15,646 nucleotides of DNA from Pseudomonadota bacterium (GCA_021821425.1 JAKACL010000032.1:1-15646), one strand, 5' to 3'. Positions 1 to 7,790 are shown, counted from the stretch's first letter. Notes: a model not told the origin generated them from the letters alone. Program-made: numbers and translations.

Positions 1-318
1 CGCGTCGTCGACGCTGAACACCTCGTCCGGCTGGCCGCCGCCGGTTAGGCGCACGGTGACCTTGCCGGCGGTCACCGCCTTGAAGTCAGACAGATGGGTG
101 AGGTGGGCAGCGAAGGCCGACTTCTCGCCGACCACCAGCGGCGGGAATTCGACGAACAGCTCGGTGCGGTCGGTGAAGTGGGTGAGCTTCTCGGCGCCGG
201 CACCGTGGGCGTGGCCTGCCTCGGCTTCGGCAGCAGTAGTGGATGAGGTTGCGGCCTTGTCGCCACAAGCAGCGAGCAGCGCAGCGGCGCAGAGCGCCGC
301 GATCAGGGTCTTGTTCAT
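1..318 (-). CDS. czcB: CzcB/CusB-like RND efflux periplasmic adaptor, N-terminal part (cut by window edge)
   Basis: This is the N-terminal ~106 residues of a membrane-fusion (periplasmic adaptor) protein that would link an inner-membrane RND pump (CzcA-like, presumably off the left edge) to the TolC-family channel encoded just upstream. The start ATG (318-316) overlaps the TGA of the channel gene as ATGA and is preceded by GGGAG inside that gene, so translation is probably coupled. Residues 1-18 form a lipoprotein signal with lipobox LAAC (Cys18). A short Ala/Thr/Glu-rich linker with HAHG follows, then a segment containing THFTDRTELFVEFPPLVVGE, typical of the N-terminal extension of heavy-metal CzcB/CusB adaptors. 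The hairpin, lipoyl and beta-barrel domains lie outside the window. Which metal is moved cannot be read from this part; Co/Zn/Cd is inferred from the czcI-like gene in front. Confidence 0.85.
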   Translation of the reverse strand, partial: MNKTLIAALCAAALLAACGDKAATSSTTAAEAEAGHAHGAGAEKLTHFTDRTELFVEFPPLVVGEKSAFAAHLTHLSDFKAVTAGKVTVRLTGGGQPDEVFSVDDA

Positions 319-1532
319 TCGGGGCTCCCGGCCAAGAGGTCGTATTCGATGCGCGCTTCGCGAGCGCGCTGTTCCAGTTCGAGGGTAGTGATTTCCGTTT
401 CCAGCGCGCCGCGGTAAGCATCGAGCAGTTCCAGCAGGGACGATTCGCCGCCCTGATAGGCGGCTTCGGCGATGCGCAGCAGCTCAGCGGATACTGCCAG
501 TGCGCGGCTGCGGTAGTCCGCGGCGGTGGCGCGCAGGCTCTCGGCCTGGCGATGGAGGCCGCGCAGTTCGCCTTCGGCACGGTTGCGGGCGAGGCCGTGC
601 TCGGCGCGCGCCTGCAGCGCCTCGGCGGCGGCGCGCTGCTGTCCGGCCTGCTGGCGGTCGAATACCGGTAGCGGCACGGCAAGCGAGAGCGCGATGCCGC
701 TTTCATTGCTCACGCCGTTGTCCACCCGCTTGGGGCCGACGCCGACCGTGACCTCGGGAATCGCGCCGCGCTTCGCTGCGCGGCCTTCTAGGTCCGCGGC
801 CTCGGCGCGGCGGGCCAGGGCCTGCAGGTCCGGGCGCTGGTCGAGGCGGGCGAGCGCATCGTCGAGCGGCGGCAACGCCGGCGGCAGGAGCTCGCCTTTC
901 AGGTCCGGCGCTTGGCTCAGGCCGGTGAGTGCCCCGAGCCTAGCCAGCACGCGCGCCTGTTCGGCCTGTTCGGCTGCAAGCCGGGCCTCTGCCGTCTTGC
1001 GCTCGCGTTCGAGGCGGCGGCGGTCGTAGCCGGAGGCCTCGCCGGCGCGCGCCAGCTTGGCGACCAGGCCTTCGACGCGGGCGAAGCGCTCGACCCAGGT
1101 CTCGGTGGCGCGGATGGTTTCCTGCCGCAACAAGGCATCGTAAAAGCTGCGGCGGATGTCGGCGACAAAATCGAGCCGGCGCCCGGCGTTGCCAGCCGAT
1201 ACCGCCGCCACGCGGCGATCGGCGGCTTCGCGATGCAGGCCGCGGCGGCCGGAGACGTCGAAGCTCTGGCTCAGCATCCAGGTCTGTTCGGTCGTGTCGG
1301 GGGAGCCATTCAGGCGCTCGCGGCCATAGCTGAGCACAGGGTTGGGCAATTGGCCGGCGGCGATGGCGTCGGCTTCGGCGGCCTGGAGCGCGCCGCGCTC
1401 CAGGTCGGCCAGTTCTGTGCGCGCCAGGCCCAGGCGGACGGCCTCGGCCTCGGTCAGCGGCGCTTGCGCCCACGCCGCCAGGGGAAATGAGAGTGGCAGC
1501 ACGAGCAGGAATAGAAATAGCGTGAGTCGCAT
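315..1532 (-). CDS. czcC: TolC-family outer membrane efflux protein, CzcC-like
   Basis: The 405-residue protein has the usual length of outer membrane channel subunits of tripartite metal efflux pumps. Residues 1-24 are a clear signal peptide ending AAWAQA. The rest is rich in Ala, Glu, Arg and Leu with two long helical repeats, as expected for the TolC alpha-barrel. Recognisable segments include PNPVLSYGRERLNGSPDTTEQTW near residues 61-83, resembling the beta-barrel entry of CzcC proteins, and QAGQQRAAAEALQARAEHGLARNRAEGELR in the second repeat. The start is well supported: ATG at 1532 preceded by GAGGA about 6 nt upstream. It follows the czcI-like gene by 93 bp and overlaps the adaptor gene by 4 bp, giving the order czcI-czcC-czcB known from metal-resistance operons. 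Substrate specificity (Co/Zn/Cd versus Cu/Ag) is an inference from that order. Confidence 0.9.
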   Translation of the reverse strand: MRLTLFLFLLVLPLSFPLAAWAQAPLTEAEAVRLGLARTELADLERGALQAAEADAIAAGQLPNPVLSYGRERLNGSPDTTEQTWMLSQSFDVSGRRGLHREAADRRVAAVSAGNAGRRLDFVADIRRSFYDALLRQETIRATETWVERFARVEGLVAKLARAGEASGYDRRRLERERKTAEARLAAEQAEQARVLARLGALTGLSQAPDLKGELLPPALPPLDDALARLDQRPDLQALARRAEAADLEGRAAKRGAIPEVTVGVGPKRVDNGVSNESGIALSLAVPLPVFDRQQAGQQRAAAEALQARAEHGLARNRAEGELRGLHRQAESLRATAADYRSRALAVSAELLRIAEAAYQGGESSLLELLDAYRGALETEITTLELEQRAREARIEYDLLAGSPE

Positions 1533-1626
1533 GGTTTTCCTCGTGAAAAAAACAAAAACGAAGAAACCGGCGCGCGGCGTGGGCGGCTGTACAAGCCGCG
1601 GGAAAAGCTCAGGCAGGCGCGCCGGT
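1533..1626 (-). terminator. Terminator-like hairpin and T-run between czcI and czcC (possible attenuator)
   Basis: A perfect 10-bp inverted repeat (ACCGGCGCGC at 1566-1575; GCGCGCCGGT at 1617-1626) encloses a nested 6-bp hairpin (GCGGCT 1583-1588; AGCCGC 1594-1599). Read on the minus strand, the structure is followed by an interrupted T-rich run (complement of 1541-1566, including runs of five and seven T). It begins at the stop codon of the czcI-like gene and ends just before the czcC ribosome binding site. This is the layout of an intrinsic terminator inside an operon, which would make the czcI message more abundant than czcCB. The function is inferred. Confidence 0.55.
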
Positions 1627-1991
1627 CAGGCGCGCGCTAGCGGAGGACGGTCGAACAAGGGTGGAGTGTGCGAGTAAAAACTCACGGGCGTCTGCGGGAT
1701 GGCGGTGTTGGTAAGATCGACGCCCACGGTCAGGCGGGATTCGGCGAGCACGGAATTGAACACCGGATGGCAGTGCGGGTCATGATGTCCGTCTTCATGC
1801 GAAGATTCTTTATCCGCGCTAGCTGCAACGTCATCATGGGAATGAGCATCATCCTGGTGCGTATGCTCGTGGACATGCATGATTCCAGCCAATTCACTCC
1901 CGCTCATGTGGCCGTGCAGGCTCATCGCTGCCGACCAGGCGGTCTGGAGCGGAACCATGAGCATGATGATGATGGCGATGAAGCGCTGCAT
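1626..1991 (-). CDS. czcI: CzcI-like His-rich exported metal-resistance protein
   Basis: The 121-residue protein has an N-terminal signal peptide (residues 1-21, MQRFIAIIIMLMVPLQTAWSA) whose PLQ-x-x-WSA ending is characteristic of CzcI-family periplasmic proteins at the head of czc operons in betaproteobacteria. The mature part is very rich in His and Asp/Glu (HVHEHTHQDDAHSHDD, HEDGHHDPHCH), suggesting divalent-metal binding in the periplasm. The C-terminus is proline-rich. An in-frame open stretch runs further upstream to 2618, but it lies antisense to queD and lacks coding character; the signal peptide fixes the start at 1991. There is no Shine-Dalgarno sequence, and a -10-like TAGAAT lies only 7 nt before ATG, so the mRNA may be leaderless. 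CzcI proteins are thought to modulate czc regulation; that role is carried over from the family. Confidence 0.8.
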   Translation of the reverse strand: MQRFIAIIIMLMVPLQTAWSAAMSLHGHMSGSELAGIMHVHEHTHQDDAHSHDDVAASADKESSHEDGHHDPHCHPVFNSVLAESRLTVGVDLTNTAIPQTPVSFYSHTPPLFDRPPLARA

Positions 1992-1998
1992 GTCGGGT

Positions 1999-2026
1999 AT
2001 TCTACAGATACTCGCTGTTAAGCCAA
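1999..2026 (-). promoter_or_regulatory. Predicted sigma70 promoter of the czc operon
   Basis: On the minus strand a -35-like TTGGCT (2026-2021) and a -10-like TAGAAT (2004-1999) are separated by 16 nt. The expected transcription start falls at about 1992, next to the ATG at 1991, so the transcript would have almost no leader. The -35 overlaps one copy of a TAAGCCA direct repeat and the edge of the palindrome CAATATATTG, candidate operator elements. Prediction from sequence only. Confidence 0.5.
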
Positions 2027-2042
2027 TATATTGTGTAAGCCA
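2019..2042. repeat. Direct repeat TAAGCCA x2 flanking palindrome CAATATATTG (candidate operator)
   Basis: TAAGCCA occurs at 2019-2025 and again at 2036-2042, 17 bp apart start to start. The perfect 10-bp palindrome CAATATATTG (2024-2033) lies between them. The block sits in the divergent gap between czcI and queD and covers the predicted czcI -35 element, where a metal-responsive regulator could bind. No regulator gene for it is visible in the window. Confidence 0.35.
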
Positions 2043-2047
2043 TCCGG

Positions 2048-2077
2048 GGAGATGCGACTTTGGCGTGAGACATCTCC
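2048..2077 (+). other. 7-bp stem-loop in the queD 5' region
   Basis: GGAGATG (2048-2054) and CATCTCC (2071-2077) form a perfect 7-bp stem with a 16-nt loop, ending 25 nt before the queD start. CC at 2044-2045 could pair with GG at 2079-2080 beyond a small bulge. The layout does not match the preQ1 riboswitch patterns I know. It may be an operator or a structured leader; no function is assigned. Confidence 0.3.
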
Positions 2078-2102
2078 TGGCAGGCATGGTTCGGAACGAC
2101 AA

Positions 2103-2459
2103 ATGGAAATTTTCAACATCTACCACATCGAAGCGGCACGCCGCCTGCCCAATCTGCCAGAATCGCACCCCTGCGCGCGCGTGCACGGGCATTCCTTCCG
2201 CATCGAAGTCCATATCAGCGGGCCGGTCGATGCGAATACCGGCTGGGTGATGGACTTTGCCGAACTCGATGCTGCCTTCAAGCCCGTGAAAGAACAGCTC
2301 GACCATCGTTACTTGAACGACATTCCCGGCCTGGAAAACCCGACGAGCGAGCGTCTGGCGCAATGGCTGTGGCAGAAACTCAAGCCCGTCGTGCCGGGCT
2401 TGAGCAAAATCGTGGTGCAGGAAACCCAGCAGTCCGGTTGCATTTACCGTGGCGAGTGA
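2103..2459 (+). CDS. queD: 6-carboxy-5,6,7,8-tetrahydropterin synthase (QueD)
   Basis: QueD converts dihydroneopterin triphosphate to 6-carboxytetrahydropterin, the second step of queuosine/7-deazaguanine synthesis in the cytoplasm. The 118-residue protein matches E. coli QueD almost end to end: CARVHGHSF (24-32), [13 protein letters not shown] (43-55), [18 protein letters not shown] (66-83), and the C-terminal [12 protein letters not shown]. The catalytic Cys24, zinc ligands His28 and His30, His68 and Glu107 are all present. The first zinc ligand, His16 in E. coli within AAHRL, is Arg13 here (AARRL), so one metal ligand appears to be replaced. I chose ATG 2103 from the homology; a 24-residue in-frame extension from TTG 2031 is not family-like. 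The ribosome binding site is weak (GGAACG). The stop overlaps the MFS gene by 11 bp. The start of a pterin-utilising Moco cluster lies about 7 kb away but is unrelated in pathway. Confidence 0.93.
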   Translation: MEIFNIYHIEAARRLPNLPESHPCARVHGHSFRIEVHISGPVDANTGWVMDFAELDAAFKPVKEQLDHRYLNDIPGLENPTSERLAQWLWQKLKPVVPGLSKIVVQETQQSGCIYRGE

Positions 2460-3786
2460 GCCGAGCGTGAAAGGCCTGCCGCCGGTCACGCTGGCCTGGC
2501 TGACCTGGGGGTTGCTCGCCAGCCTGTATTTCGTCGGCTTCTTCCAGCGCGTGGCGCCGGCGGTGATGGTCGACGAGCTGATGCGCGACTTCAGCATCGC
2601 AGCGACGCTGCTCGGCAACTTGTCCGCCGTCTACTTTTACACCTATGCCGCCATGCAGATTCCCAGCGGCCTGCTGGCGGATGCGGTGGGGCCGCGCCGG
2701 GTGGCGGCCGTCGCGGCGGTGCTGACGGCGGCCGGCATCGCATTGTTCGCGCTGGCCGACAGCATGTGGACGGCCATGCTGGGACGCGGCCTCATCGGCG
2801 CTTCGGTCGCGGTCGCCTTCGTCGCCTGCATGAAGCTCGCCGGCCACTGGTTTCCCGCCAATCGCTTCGCCACGGTGACCGGCGTGTCGCTGTTTATCGG
2901 CAATCTGGGCGGCATCCTCGCCGGCGTGCCGCTATCCGAAGCAGTGGCGGGCGTGGGCTGGCGCATGTCCATGCTGATCAGTGCGGGCGTAACCCTGTTG
3001 CTGGCCGCGGCGGTGTGGCTGTGGGTGCGCGACGACCCCAGCGAGCGCGGCTATGAAAGCCATGCGCATCCCGAAGCGCTCAACAACGGCGCCATGTCGC
3101 CGTGGCGCAGCTTGAAATTGGTCGTTTCCGAGCGCGACACCTGGCCGCTGTTTTTCGCCGGCGGCCTGATTGCCGCGCCGGTGCTGACGTTTGCCGGCCT
3201 GTGGGGCGTGCCCTACCTCATGCAGGCGCAGGGCATGGCGCGCAGCGAGGCGGCAGGGTTCACCACCGCCATGCTGCTGGGCTTCGCCATCGGCGGGCCC
3301 TTGCTGGGCGCACTGTCCGACCGGATGGGAAGACGCAAGCTGCCTTATCTGGGCGCGGCGTTCGTCCATGCCCTGGGCTGGGTTGTGTTCCTGCTCGTGC
3401 CCGAGCTGTCCGCGGCTGCGCGCTATTTCCTGTTTGCGGCCATCGGTTTCTCGGCCGGCGGGCTCATCATCGGCTTCGCCTTCTCGCGCGAGGTCAATCA
3501 CCCGGGCGCGGCGGGCACGGTGGGCGGCGTGGTCAACATGGCGGTGCTGGGCTTTGCCGCCATCCAGCAAAGCCTCATGGGCTGGATCCTGGACCACCAC
3601 TGGCAGGGCACCATGGTCGAGGGCGTACGCGTGTACGACGCGGCGGCGTATGAAGCCGCTTTCCTTTGGCTGGCGCTGAGCGCGCTGGGCGCCGTGGCAA
3701 GCGTGGCGCTCACGCGCGAAACCTGGTGTCGGCTGCGCTTCGATTCAGCCGGCGCCACCGCTTCAGGGACCGTCAATGGCGGGTGA
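2449..3786 (+). CDS. Major facilitator superfamily transporter
   Basis: The 445-residue polytopic membrane protein has about 12 hydrophobic segments. Hallmarks are the N-terminal [21 protein letters not shown], then [21 protein letters not shown] around residues 64-84 (the MFS loop 2-3 motif, G-x-L-A-D-x-x-G-x-R) and its repeat [17 protein letters not shown] in the second half. It resembles anion or organic-acid permeases of the MFS, but the substrate cannot be deduced. The chosen start is GTG 2449, overlapping queD by 11 bp; GTG 2467 is a plausible alternative. The overlap suggests co-transcription with queD, but no functional link to queuosine is evident. The 3' end overlaps the convergent DUF2189 gene by 14 bp. 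Confidence 0.88.
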   Translation: MASEPSVKGLPPVTLAWLTWGLLASLYFVGFFQRVAPAVMVDELMRDFSIAATLLGNLSAVYFYTYAAMQIPSGLLADAVGPRRVAAVAAVLTAAGIALFALADSMWTAMLGRGLIGASVAVAFVACMKLAGHWFPANRFATVTGVSLFIGNLGGILAGVPLSEAVAGVGWRMSMLISAGVTLLLAAAVWLWVRDDPSERGYESHAHPEALNNGAMSPWRSLKLVVSERDTWPLFFAGGLIAAPVLTFAGLWGVPYLMQAQGMARSEAAGFTTAMLLGFAIGGPLLGALSDRMGRRKLPYLGAAFVHALGWVVFLLVPELSAAARYFLFAAIGFSAGGLIIGFAFSREVNHPGAAGTVGGVVNMAVLGFAAIQQSLMGWILDHHWQGTMVEGVRVYDAAAYEAAFLWLALSALGAVASVALTRETWCRLRFDSAGATASGTVNGG

Positions 3787-4543
3787 CTAGGTCCCGGTAG
3801 GCATGCCAGGTTGCGTGACCCAGCAGCGGGAAAACGATTGCCAGCGGTACTAACCAGAACAGCTGGCTCAACAGGCTCAGGGCGCCGATGATGACGGCCC
3901 ACACCAGCATGGGCAGAGGATTCTCGCGCACCGCCCACAGACTGGTCATGATGGCCGTGATGAAATCCACCTTGCGGTCCATCAGCATGGGCAACGAGAC
4001 CACCGAGAGCGCGAACACCAGCGCGGCCAGCACACCGCCGGCCAGCAGGTAGGGAATGAGGAAGCCCGCATGCTCGGGCGTGAACAGGGATGCGAGCGCG
4101 AAGGGGCTGTCGGCAAGCAGATTGCCCTCGAACAGCAATCCCACCAAGATGGCGGAAATGCGCTCCCAACTGCTGAGGATGAAGGCGAGCAGCAGGGCGT
4201 ACATGCCGATCGAGACCGCGTTCCTGCGCACGCCTTCGAAGCGCAACGCGCGTGACGCCTCGTGGCGCCGCGACAACTCATAGAATGCGATGGCTAGAAA
4301 AGGCGAGACCAGCAGGAAGCCGCTGGTCAGGGTCAACGCGAGATGCGGACGTGCCCAGGCGTATTCCATCAGCAGATAACCAAGTGCGGTGAACAGGGCA
4401 CCGATGCCCAGCGAGGCCGGCCAGGTTCGCAAAAGATCTTTCCAGCCGTGCTTCAGCCAGAGCAGGGGGCGGCTGGCATCCACGCGCCGGATGGCGGGCA
4501 GGTTGATGTTGGAGGTGTGCGGTTTGATCGATAGCGTGCTCAT
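3773..4543 (-). CDS. DUF2189-family integral membrane protein
   Basis: The 256-residue protein has a soluble N-terminus (about 30 residues, with INLPAIRRVDASRPLLWLKHGWKDLLRTWPASLGIGALF) followed by roughly six hydrophobic segments. The opening with xxRRVDxxRPxxWLxxGWxDLxxxPxxSLxYG-type residues and the motif FYELSRRHE near 85-93 are typical of DUF2189 proteins, a common proteobacterial inner-membrane family of unknown function. The start is well supported by AGGAG 7 nt before ATG 4543. It follows the macrodomain gene on the same strand after a 107-bp gap, so it may have its own promoter (a TTGACT hexamer lies in the gap). Its end overlaps the convergent MFS gene by 14 bp. Confidence 0.82.
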   Translation of the reverse strand: MSTLSIKPHTSNINLPAIRRVDASRPLLWLKHGWKDLLRTWPASLGIGALFTALGYLLMEYAWARPHLALTLTSGFLLVSPFLAIAFYELSRRHEASRALRFEGVRRNAVSIGMYALLLAFILSSWERISAILVGLLFEGNLLADSPFALASLFTPEHAGFLIPYLLAGGVLAALVFALSVVSLPMLMDRKVDFITAIMTSLWAVRENPLPMLVWAVIIGALSLLSQLFWLVPLAIVFPLLGHATWHAYRDLVTRH

Positions 4544-4650
4544 GGCGTGCTCCTTTCTTGCGCTCTCAACAGAATACTAGTCAATGGCCGAGCAATTTGC
4601 TTTGGTTATTTGAGCGCCGCCATGAAAGCGAGTTCCTGCCTGCGAACGCC

Positions 4651-5181
4651 TCAGGCCGCACCGCAAACGTCAGGCCCGTCCAGCAGTCTTTCGTAAATTT
4701 GCCGGGCGGCGGCCGAGTGGCCGCAAAAGATCACTTCCTCGATGACGGGAAATGTTTTCACGGTTTCGCACACGGCGGCGATGGCGATGTGTGCGGCTGC
4801 CTTGAGCGGATAAGCATAGGCGCCGGTGCTGATGGCGGGGAAGGCGATCGAACGCAGGCCGTGTGCCGCCGCCACTTCGAGCGAGCGCCGGTAGCAGGAA
4901 GCCAACAACTCGGGTTCTCCCCGATTGCCGCCATGCCAGACCGGGCCGACGGTGTGAATCACATATTTCGCCGGCAGGCGATAGCCCCTGGTGATCTTGG
5001 CGTCGCCGGTTTCGCAGCCGTGCAGCAGGCGGCATTCTTCCAGCAGTTGCGGGCCGGCAGCGCGATGGATGGCGCCATCGACGCCGCCGCCACCCAGGAG
5101 CGAATTATTGGCGGCATTGACGATGGCATCCACCGCGAGGGTGGTGATGTCAGCGTAAAGCGCCAGTAGCCTGGCAGGCAT
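4651..5181 (-). CDS. Macrodomain O-acetyl-ADP-ribose deacetylase, YmdB type
   Basis: The 176-residue single macrodomain protein is the usual length for YmdB-like ADP-ribose hydrolases, which remove acetyl from O-acetyl-ADP-ribose and can strip mono-ADP-ribose from proteins. Visible signatures are [33 protein letters not shown] (11-43), including Asn25 and Asp35, which align with the catalytic pair of E. coli YmdB, and [14 protein letters not shown] (112-125), the distal phosphate loop. It lies 16 bp downstream of the FKBP gene and is probably co-transcribed with it. Its ribosome binding site is weak. In E. coli YmdB also inhibits RNase III; whether that holds here is unknown. The family call is confident; the biological substrate is inferred. 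Confidence 0.92.
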   Translation of the reverse strand: MPARLLALYADITTLAVDAIVNAANNSLLGGGGVDGAIHRAAGPQLLEECRLLHGCETGDAKITRGYRLPAKYVIHTVGPVWHGGNRGEPELLASCYRRSLEVAAAHGLRSIAFPAISTGAYAYPLKAAAHIAIAAVCETVKTFPVIEEVIFCGHSAAARQIYERLLDGPDVCGAA

Positions 5182-5197
5182 GTTTTCGTCGGCTGGT

Positions 5198-5524
5198 TTA
5201 GCGGATCGCCAGCAGTTCGACCTCGAACACCAGAGTGGCGTTGGGCGGGATGACGCCGCCGGCGCCGCGGCTGCCGTAGCCCATTTCCGGCGGGATGGTG
5301 AGCTTGCGCTTGCCGCCGACCTTCATGCCGGCGACGCCCTGGTCCCAGCCGCGGATGACCTGGCCGGCACCGAGGCGGAAATCGAAGGGATCGTTGCGAT
5401 CCTTGCTGGAATCGAACTTGGAACCGTTGGTGAGCCAGCCGGTGTAGTGCACGACTACGTGCTTGCCGGCCACGGCTTCGTCGCCGTTGCCGACGGTGAG
5501 ATCTTCAATGATGAGTTCGGACAT
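5198..5524 (-). CDS. FKBP-type peptidyl-prolyl cis-trans isomerase
   Basis: The 108-residue minimal FKBP domain catalyses prolyl cis-trans isomerisation to assist folding. Motifs of the active-site barrel are all present: VVVHYTGWL (23-31), [16 protein letters not shown] (37-52), [29 protein letters not shown] (56-84) and [19 protein letters not shown] (88-106). There is no signal peptide, so it acts in the cytoplasm. The start ATG 5524 has a perfect AAGGAG 6 nt upstream. It sits between the lipoprotein gene (17 bp upstream) and the macrodomain gene (16 bp downstream), apparently in one operon. Unlike SlyD-type FKBPs, it has no inserted flap domain and no His-rich tail. Confidence 0.95.
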   Translation of the reverse strand: MSELIIEDLTVGNGDEAVAGKHVVVHYTGWLTNGSKFDSSKDRNDPFDFRLGAGQVIRGWDQGVAGMKVGGKRKLTIPPEMGYGSRGAGGVIPPNATLVFEVELLAIR

Positions 5525-5541
5525 GTTTTCTCCTTGGTTGG

Positions 5542-6252
5542 TCAAATGGGCAGGAAAGCCAGGCTCGCCAGATTGACGACGATGAAGCGGATGCTGCGGT
5601 TGCTTTTGTCCTCGATGATACGTGCGATCAGGTCCTGGGTGGCGACGAGCTTGCCGAATTCGCGCTCGAAGCTGAGATTGGCGATGCCGTTGGGATCGGC
5701 GCCATTGCTGAGCAGCAGCAGTTCGCCGTTGGCGTTTTTTGCGTTGGACAGGCGCCAGGCTGCAATTTCCAGATTGCGTGCCGCGTTGTACAGCTTTTGC
5801 GGGTCGAGGTCGTCGAACATGTACAGCTCGGTCTTGTGTTCGTAGGAAGCCATGATCATGGTCAGCAGGCCCTGCATCAGGGCCTCGACGCGGTCGCCGG
5901 CATAGTCCTCGCGAAAGGCGTCGTTTAGGCTGGCCTGCCAGTCCAGGCGGCTGCGCGGAGAAGTCTGCCATTGCGTCAGCGGGTCGAAAATGTTCGCAAC
6001 CGCCGCTTCCAGCGTTTGCGCATTGCCCTTGCGCCATTCGGCGGGGTTGCGGCGGTAGAGCTTTTCGGCCAGCCGCCTGAGTCCGGCGACGGCCTCGTGC
6101 TGGGCGATTTCACTGGCGTCGTCGACATCGCGCTTGGCGATGCTGGCAAGGCTGGCAGGTCTTTCCGAAGAACTGCCATCCTTGCGCTGGATGGGCTTGT
6201 TGCTGCAGGCAGCAAGTGAAACGCAGATGAGCAGCGACAAGAAGATTTTCAC
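5542..6252 (-). CDS. Unrecognised lipoprotein in the selO operon
   Basis: I do not recognise this family. The 236-residue product starts with a lipoprotein signal ([16 protein letters not shown], lipobox LAAC with Cys16), so it is probably anchored in the outer or inner membrane facing the periplasm. The rest is mainly helical, with [26 protein letters not shown] near residues 50-75, [32 protein letters not shown] in the middle and a hydrophobic C-terminus ([17 protein letters not shown]). GTG 6252 shares one base with the selO stop (TAGTG). An alternative ATG at 6288, 12 codons upstream inside selO, has an AAGGA about 9 nt ahead, so the start is uncertain. It is tightly linked to selO upstream and the FKBP gene downstream. 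Confidence 0.8.
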   Translation of the reverse strand: MKIFLSLLICVSLAACSNKPIQRKDGSSSERPASLASIAKRDVDDASEIAQHEAVAGLRRLAEKLYRRNPAEWRKGNAQTLEAAVANIFDPLTQWQTSPRSRLDWQASLNDAFREDYAGDRVEALMQGLLTMIMASYEHKTELYMFDDLDPQKLYNAARNLEIAAWRLSNAKNANGELLLLSNGADPNGIANLSFEREFGKLVATQDLIARIIEDKSNRSIRFIVVNLASLAFLPI

Positions 6253-7718
6253 TATGAGGAACAGCTGACGGCAATTTCCTTCGCCCATTCGGGCGGTTCC
6301 TTCGCATAGTCTTCGAATTCGGGCTGTTCGTCAAAGGGTCGAGCAAGCAGGCAGCGCAGGCGCTCGATCTCGCTGTAATCGCGTTCATCGCGTGCCTTGC
6401 GGATGGCGATTTCGGCCAGGTGGTTGCGCAGCACGTACTTGGGGTTGACCCGGTCCATCGCTGCGGCGCGCGCAGGGGCATGGCTGCCGATGGCGCGCAG
6501 GCGCTCGCCGTAGCCCCTGGCCCAGGCATCGAACGCTTCGCGGTTCAGGAACAGGTCGCGCAGGCCGGTGTTCTTCGCGTCCACATCGGAATCGAAACCG
6601 GACAGGGCGCGAAACAGGAGGGTGTAGTCGGTGCGATTGCTTGCCATCAGGTCGAGCAGGTCGTTCACCAGCGGCGCGGACGGTTCCTCGAAGGGTAGGC
6701 CGAGCTTGGCGCACATCAGGCGCATGTATTCGGTGGCGAAGCTTTCCCCATAACCGGAGAGTGCCGCCTTGGCGTCGTCCAGTTCCATCAGCGGCAGCAG
6801 CGCCTGGGCGAGGCAGGTGCAGTTCCAGGCGCCGATCTGCGGCTGTTGGTCGTAGGCGTAGCGGCCGTCGTGATCGGAATGGTTGCAGATCCAGCCGGGG
6901 TCGTAGGCCTCCATGAAGCCGTAGGGGCCATAGTCCAGGGTGAGGCCGAGGATGGACATGTTGTCGGTGTTCATCACCCCGTGGCAGAAACCCGCGGCCT
7001 GCCACTGCGCCATGAGCTTTGCCGTGCGCGTCGTTACTTCGCGCAGCAAAGCGACGTAGGGCTTGGGCTCGTCGAGCAGTTCGGGGAAATAGTGCCTGAG
7101 CGTGAAATCGGCCAGGGTTTTGATCTCGTCGTGCTGGCCGCGGTAGAAGAACACCTCGAAACTGCCGAAGCGGATGAAACTGGGCGCAAGCCGCGTGACG
7201 ATGGCCCCGGTCTCGACGCTTTCGCGATGCACCGGCATGTCGCTGCCGGTGATGCACAGCGCGCGCGTGGTGGGAATGCCGAGCCCGTGCATGGCCTCGG
7301 AACAGAGATATTCGCGGATGGAGGAACGCAGCACGGCGCGGCCGTCGCCGCCGCGCGAGTAGGGCGTGCGCCCGGCGCCCTTCAGCTGCACTTCCCAGTG
7401 CGTACCCGAGGGATGCACCACCTCGCCCAGCAGGATGGCACGGCCATCGCCCAGTTGCGGCACGTAATGGCCGAACTGGTGGCCGGCGTAGAGCGCGGCC
7501 AGCGCGTCGCAGCCGGGGAGGGAAGCGTTGCCGGAAAAGAAGTCGACAAATCCCGCTGTGCGGACGGCGTCCCAATCCAGGCCCAGCAATTCGAGCACGT
7601 CCGGATTCCAGGCCACCAGATACGGGTCGGGAACCGGCGTCGGCGCGAGGCGGGTGTGGAATTGTTCCGGCAGCGAGGCAAAACGGTTGTCAAAAGCGAG
7701 TTGGTGCAGCGATTTCAT
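6252..7718 (-). CDS. selO: SelO protein adenylyltransferase (YdiU family)
   Basis: SelO is a pseudokinase that transfers AMP from ATP to Ser/Thr/Tyr residues of proteins, with a role in redox stress. The 488-residue length is normal. Signature regions are DALAALYAGHQFGHYVPQLGDGRAILLGE (71-99), EVQLKGAGRTPYSRGGDGRAVLRSSIREYL (109-138; Lys113 is the likely nucleotide-binding lysine) and GFCHGVMNTDNMSILGLTLDYGPYGF (243-268; Asp252, Asn253 and Asp262 match the metal/active-site residues). The protein ends VSCSS, with Cys486 at the position occupied by selenocysteine in animal SELENOO. The start ATG 7718 lacks a clear Shine-Dalgarno sequence. It heads a minus-strand operon with a lipoprotein, an FKBP and a macrodomain gene, and is divergent from doxX across 72 bp. 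Confidence 0.96.
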   Translation of the reverse strand: MKSLHQLAFDNRFASLPEQFHTRLAPTPVPDPYLVAWNPDVLELLGLDWDAVRTAGFVDFFSGNASLPGCDALAALYAGHQFGHYVPQLGDGRAILLGEVVHPSGTHWEVQLKGAGRTPYSRGGDGRAVLRSSIREYLCSEAMHGLGIPTTRALCITGSDMPVHRESVETGAIVTRLAPSFIRFGSFEVFFYRGQHDEIKTLADFTLRHYFPELLDEPKPYVALLREVTTRTAKLMAQWQAAGFCHGVMNTDNMSILGLTLDYGPYGFMEAYDPGWICNHSDHDGRYAYDQQPQIGAWNCTCLAQALLPLMELDDAKAALSGYGESFATEYMRLMCAKLGLPFEEPSAPLVNDLLDLMASNRTDYTLLFRALSGFDSDVDAKNTGLRDLFLNREAFDAWARGYGERLRAIGSHAPARAAAMDRVNPKYVLRNHLAEIAIRKARDERDYSEIERLRCLLARPFDEQPEFEDYAKEPPEWAKEIAVSCSS

Positions 7719-7790
7719 GCGGCAAGTGTATGGGCTGTAAGCGAATTAATGACCCGGCGACCAATAGGCATATAACGATGGAGGAAAACG

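Noticed and set aside
2041..2102. preQ1 riboswitch before queD
   Set aside because: The stem-loop lacks the A-rich tail and loop pattern of preQ1-I and is too small for the larger preQ1 classes.
1626..2618. 330-codon open frame on the minus strand
   Set aside because: Only its last 121 codons (the CzcI-like protein with signal peptide) look real; the remainder is antisense to queD and the MFS gene.
7769..7779. Second ModE site before doxX (CATATAACGAT)
   Set aside because: It matches only one half-site; the expected upstream half is a GC-rich unrelated sequence.
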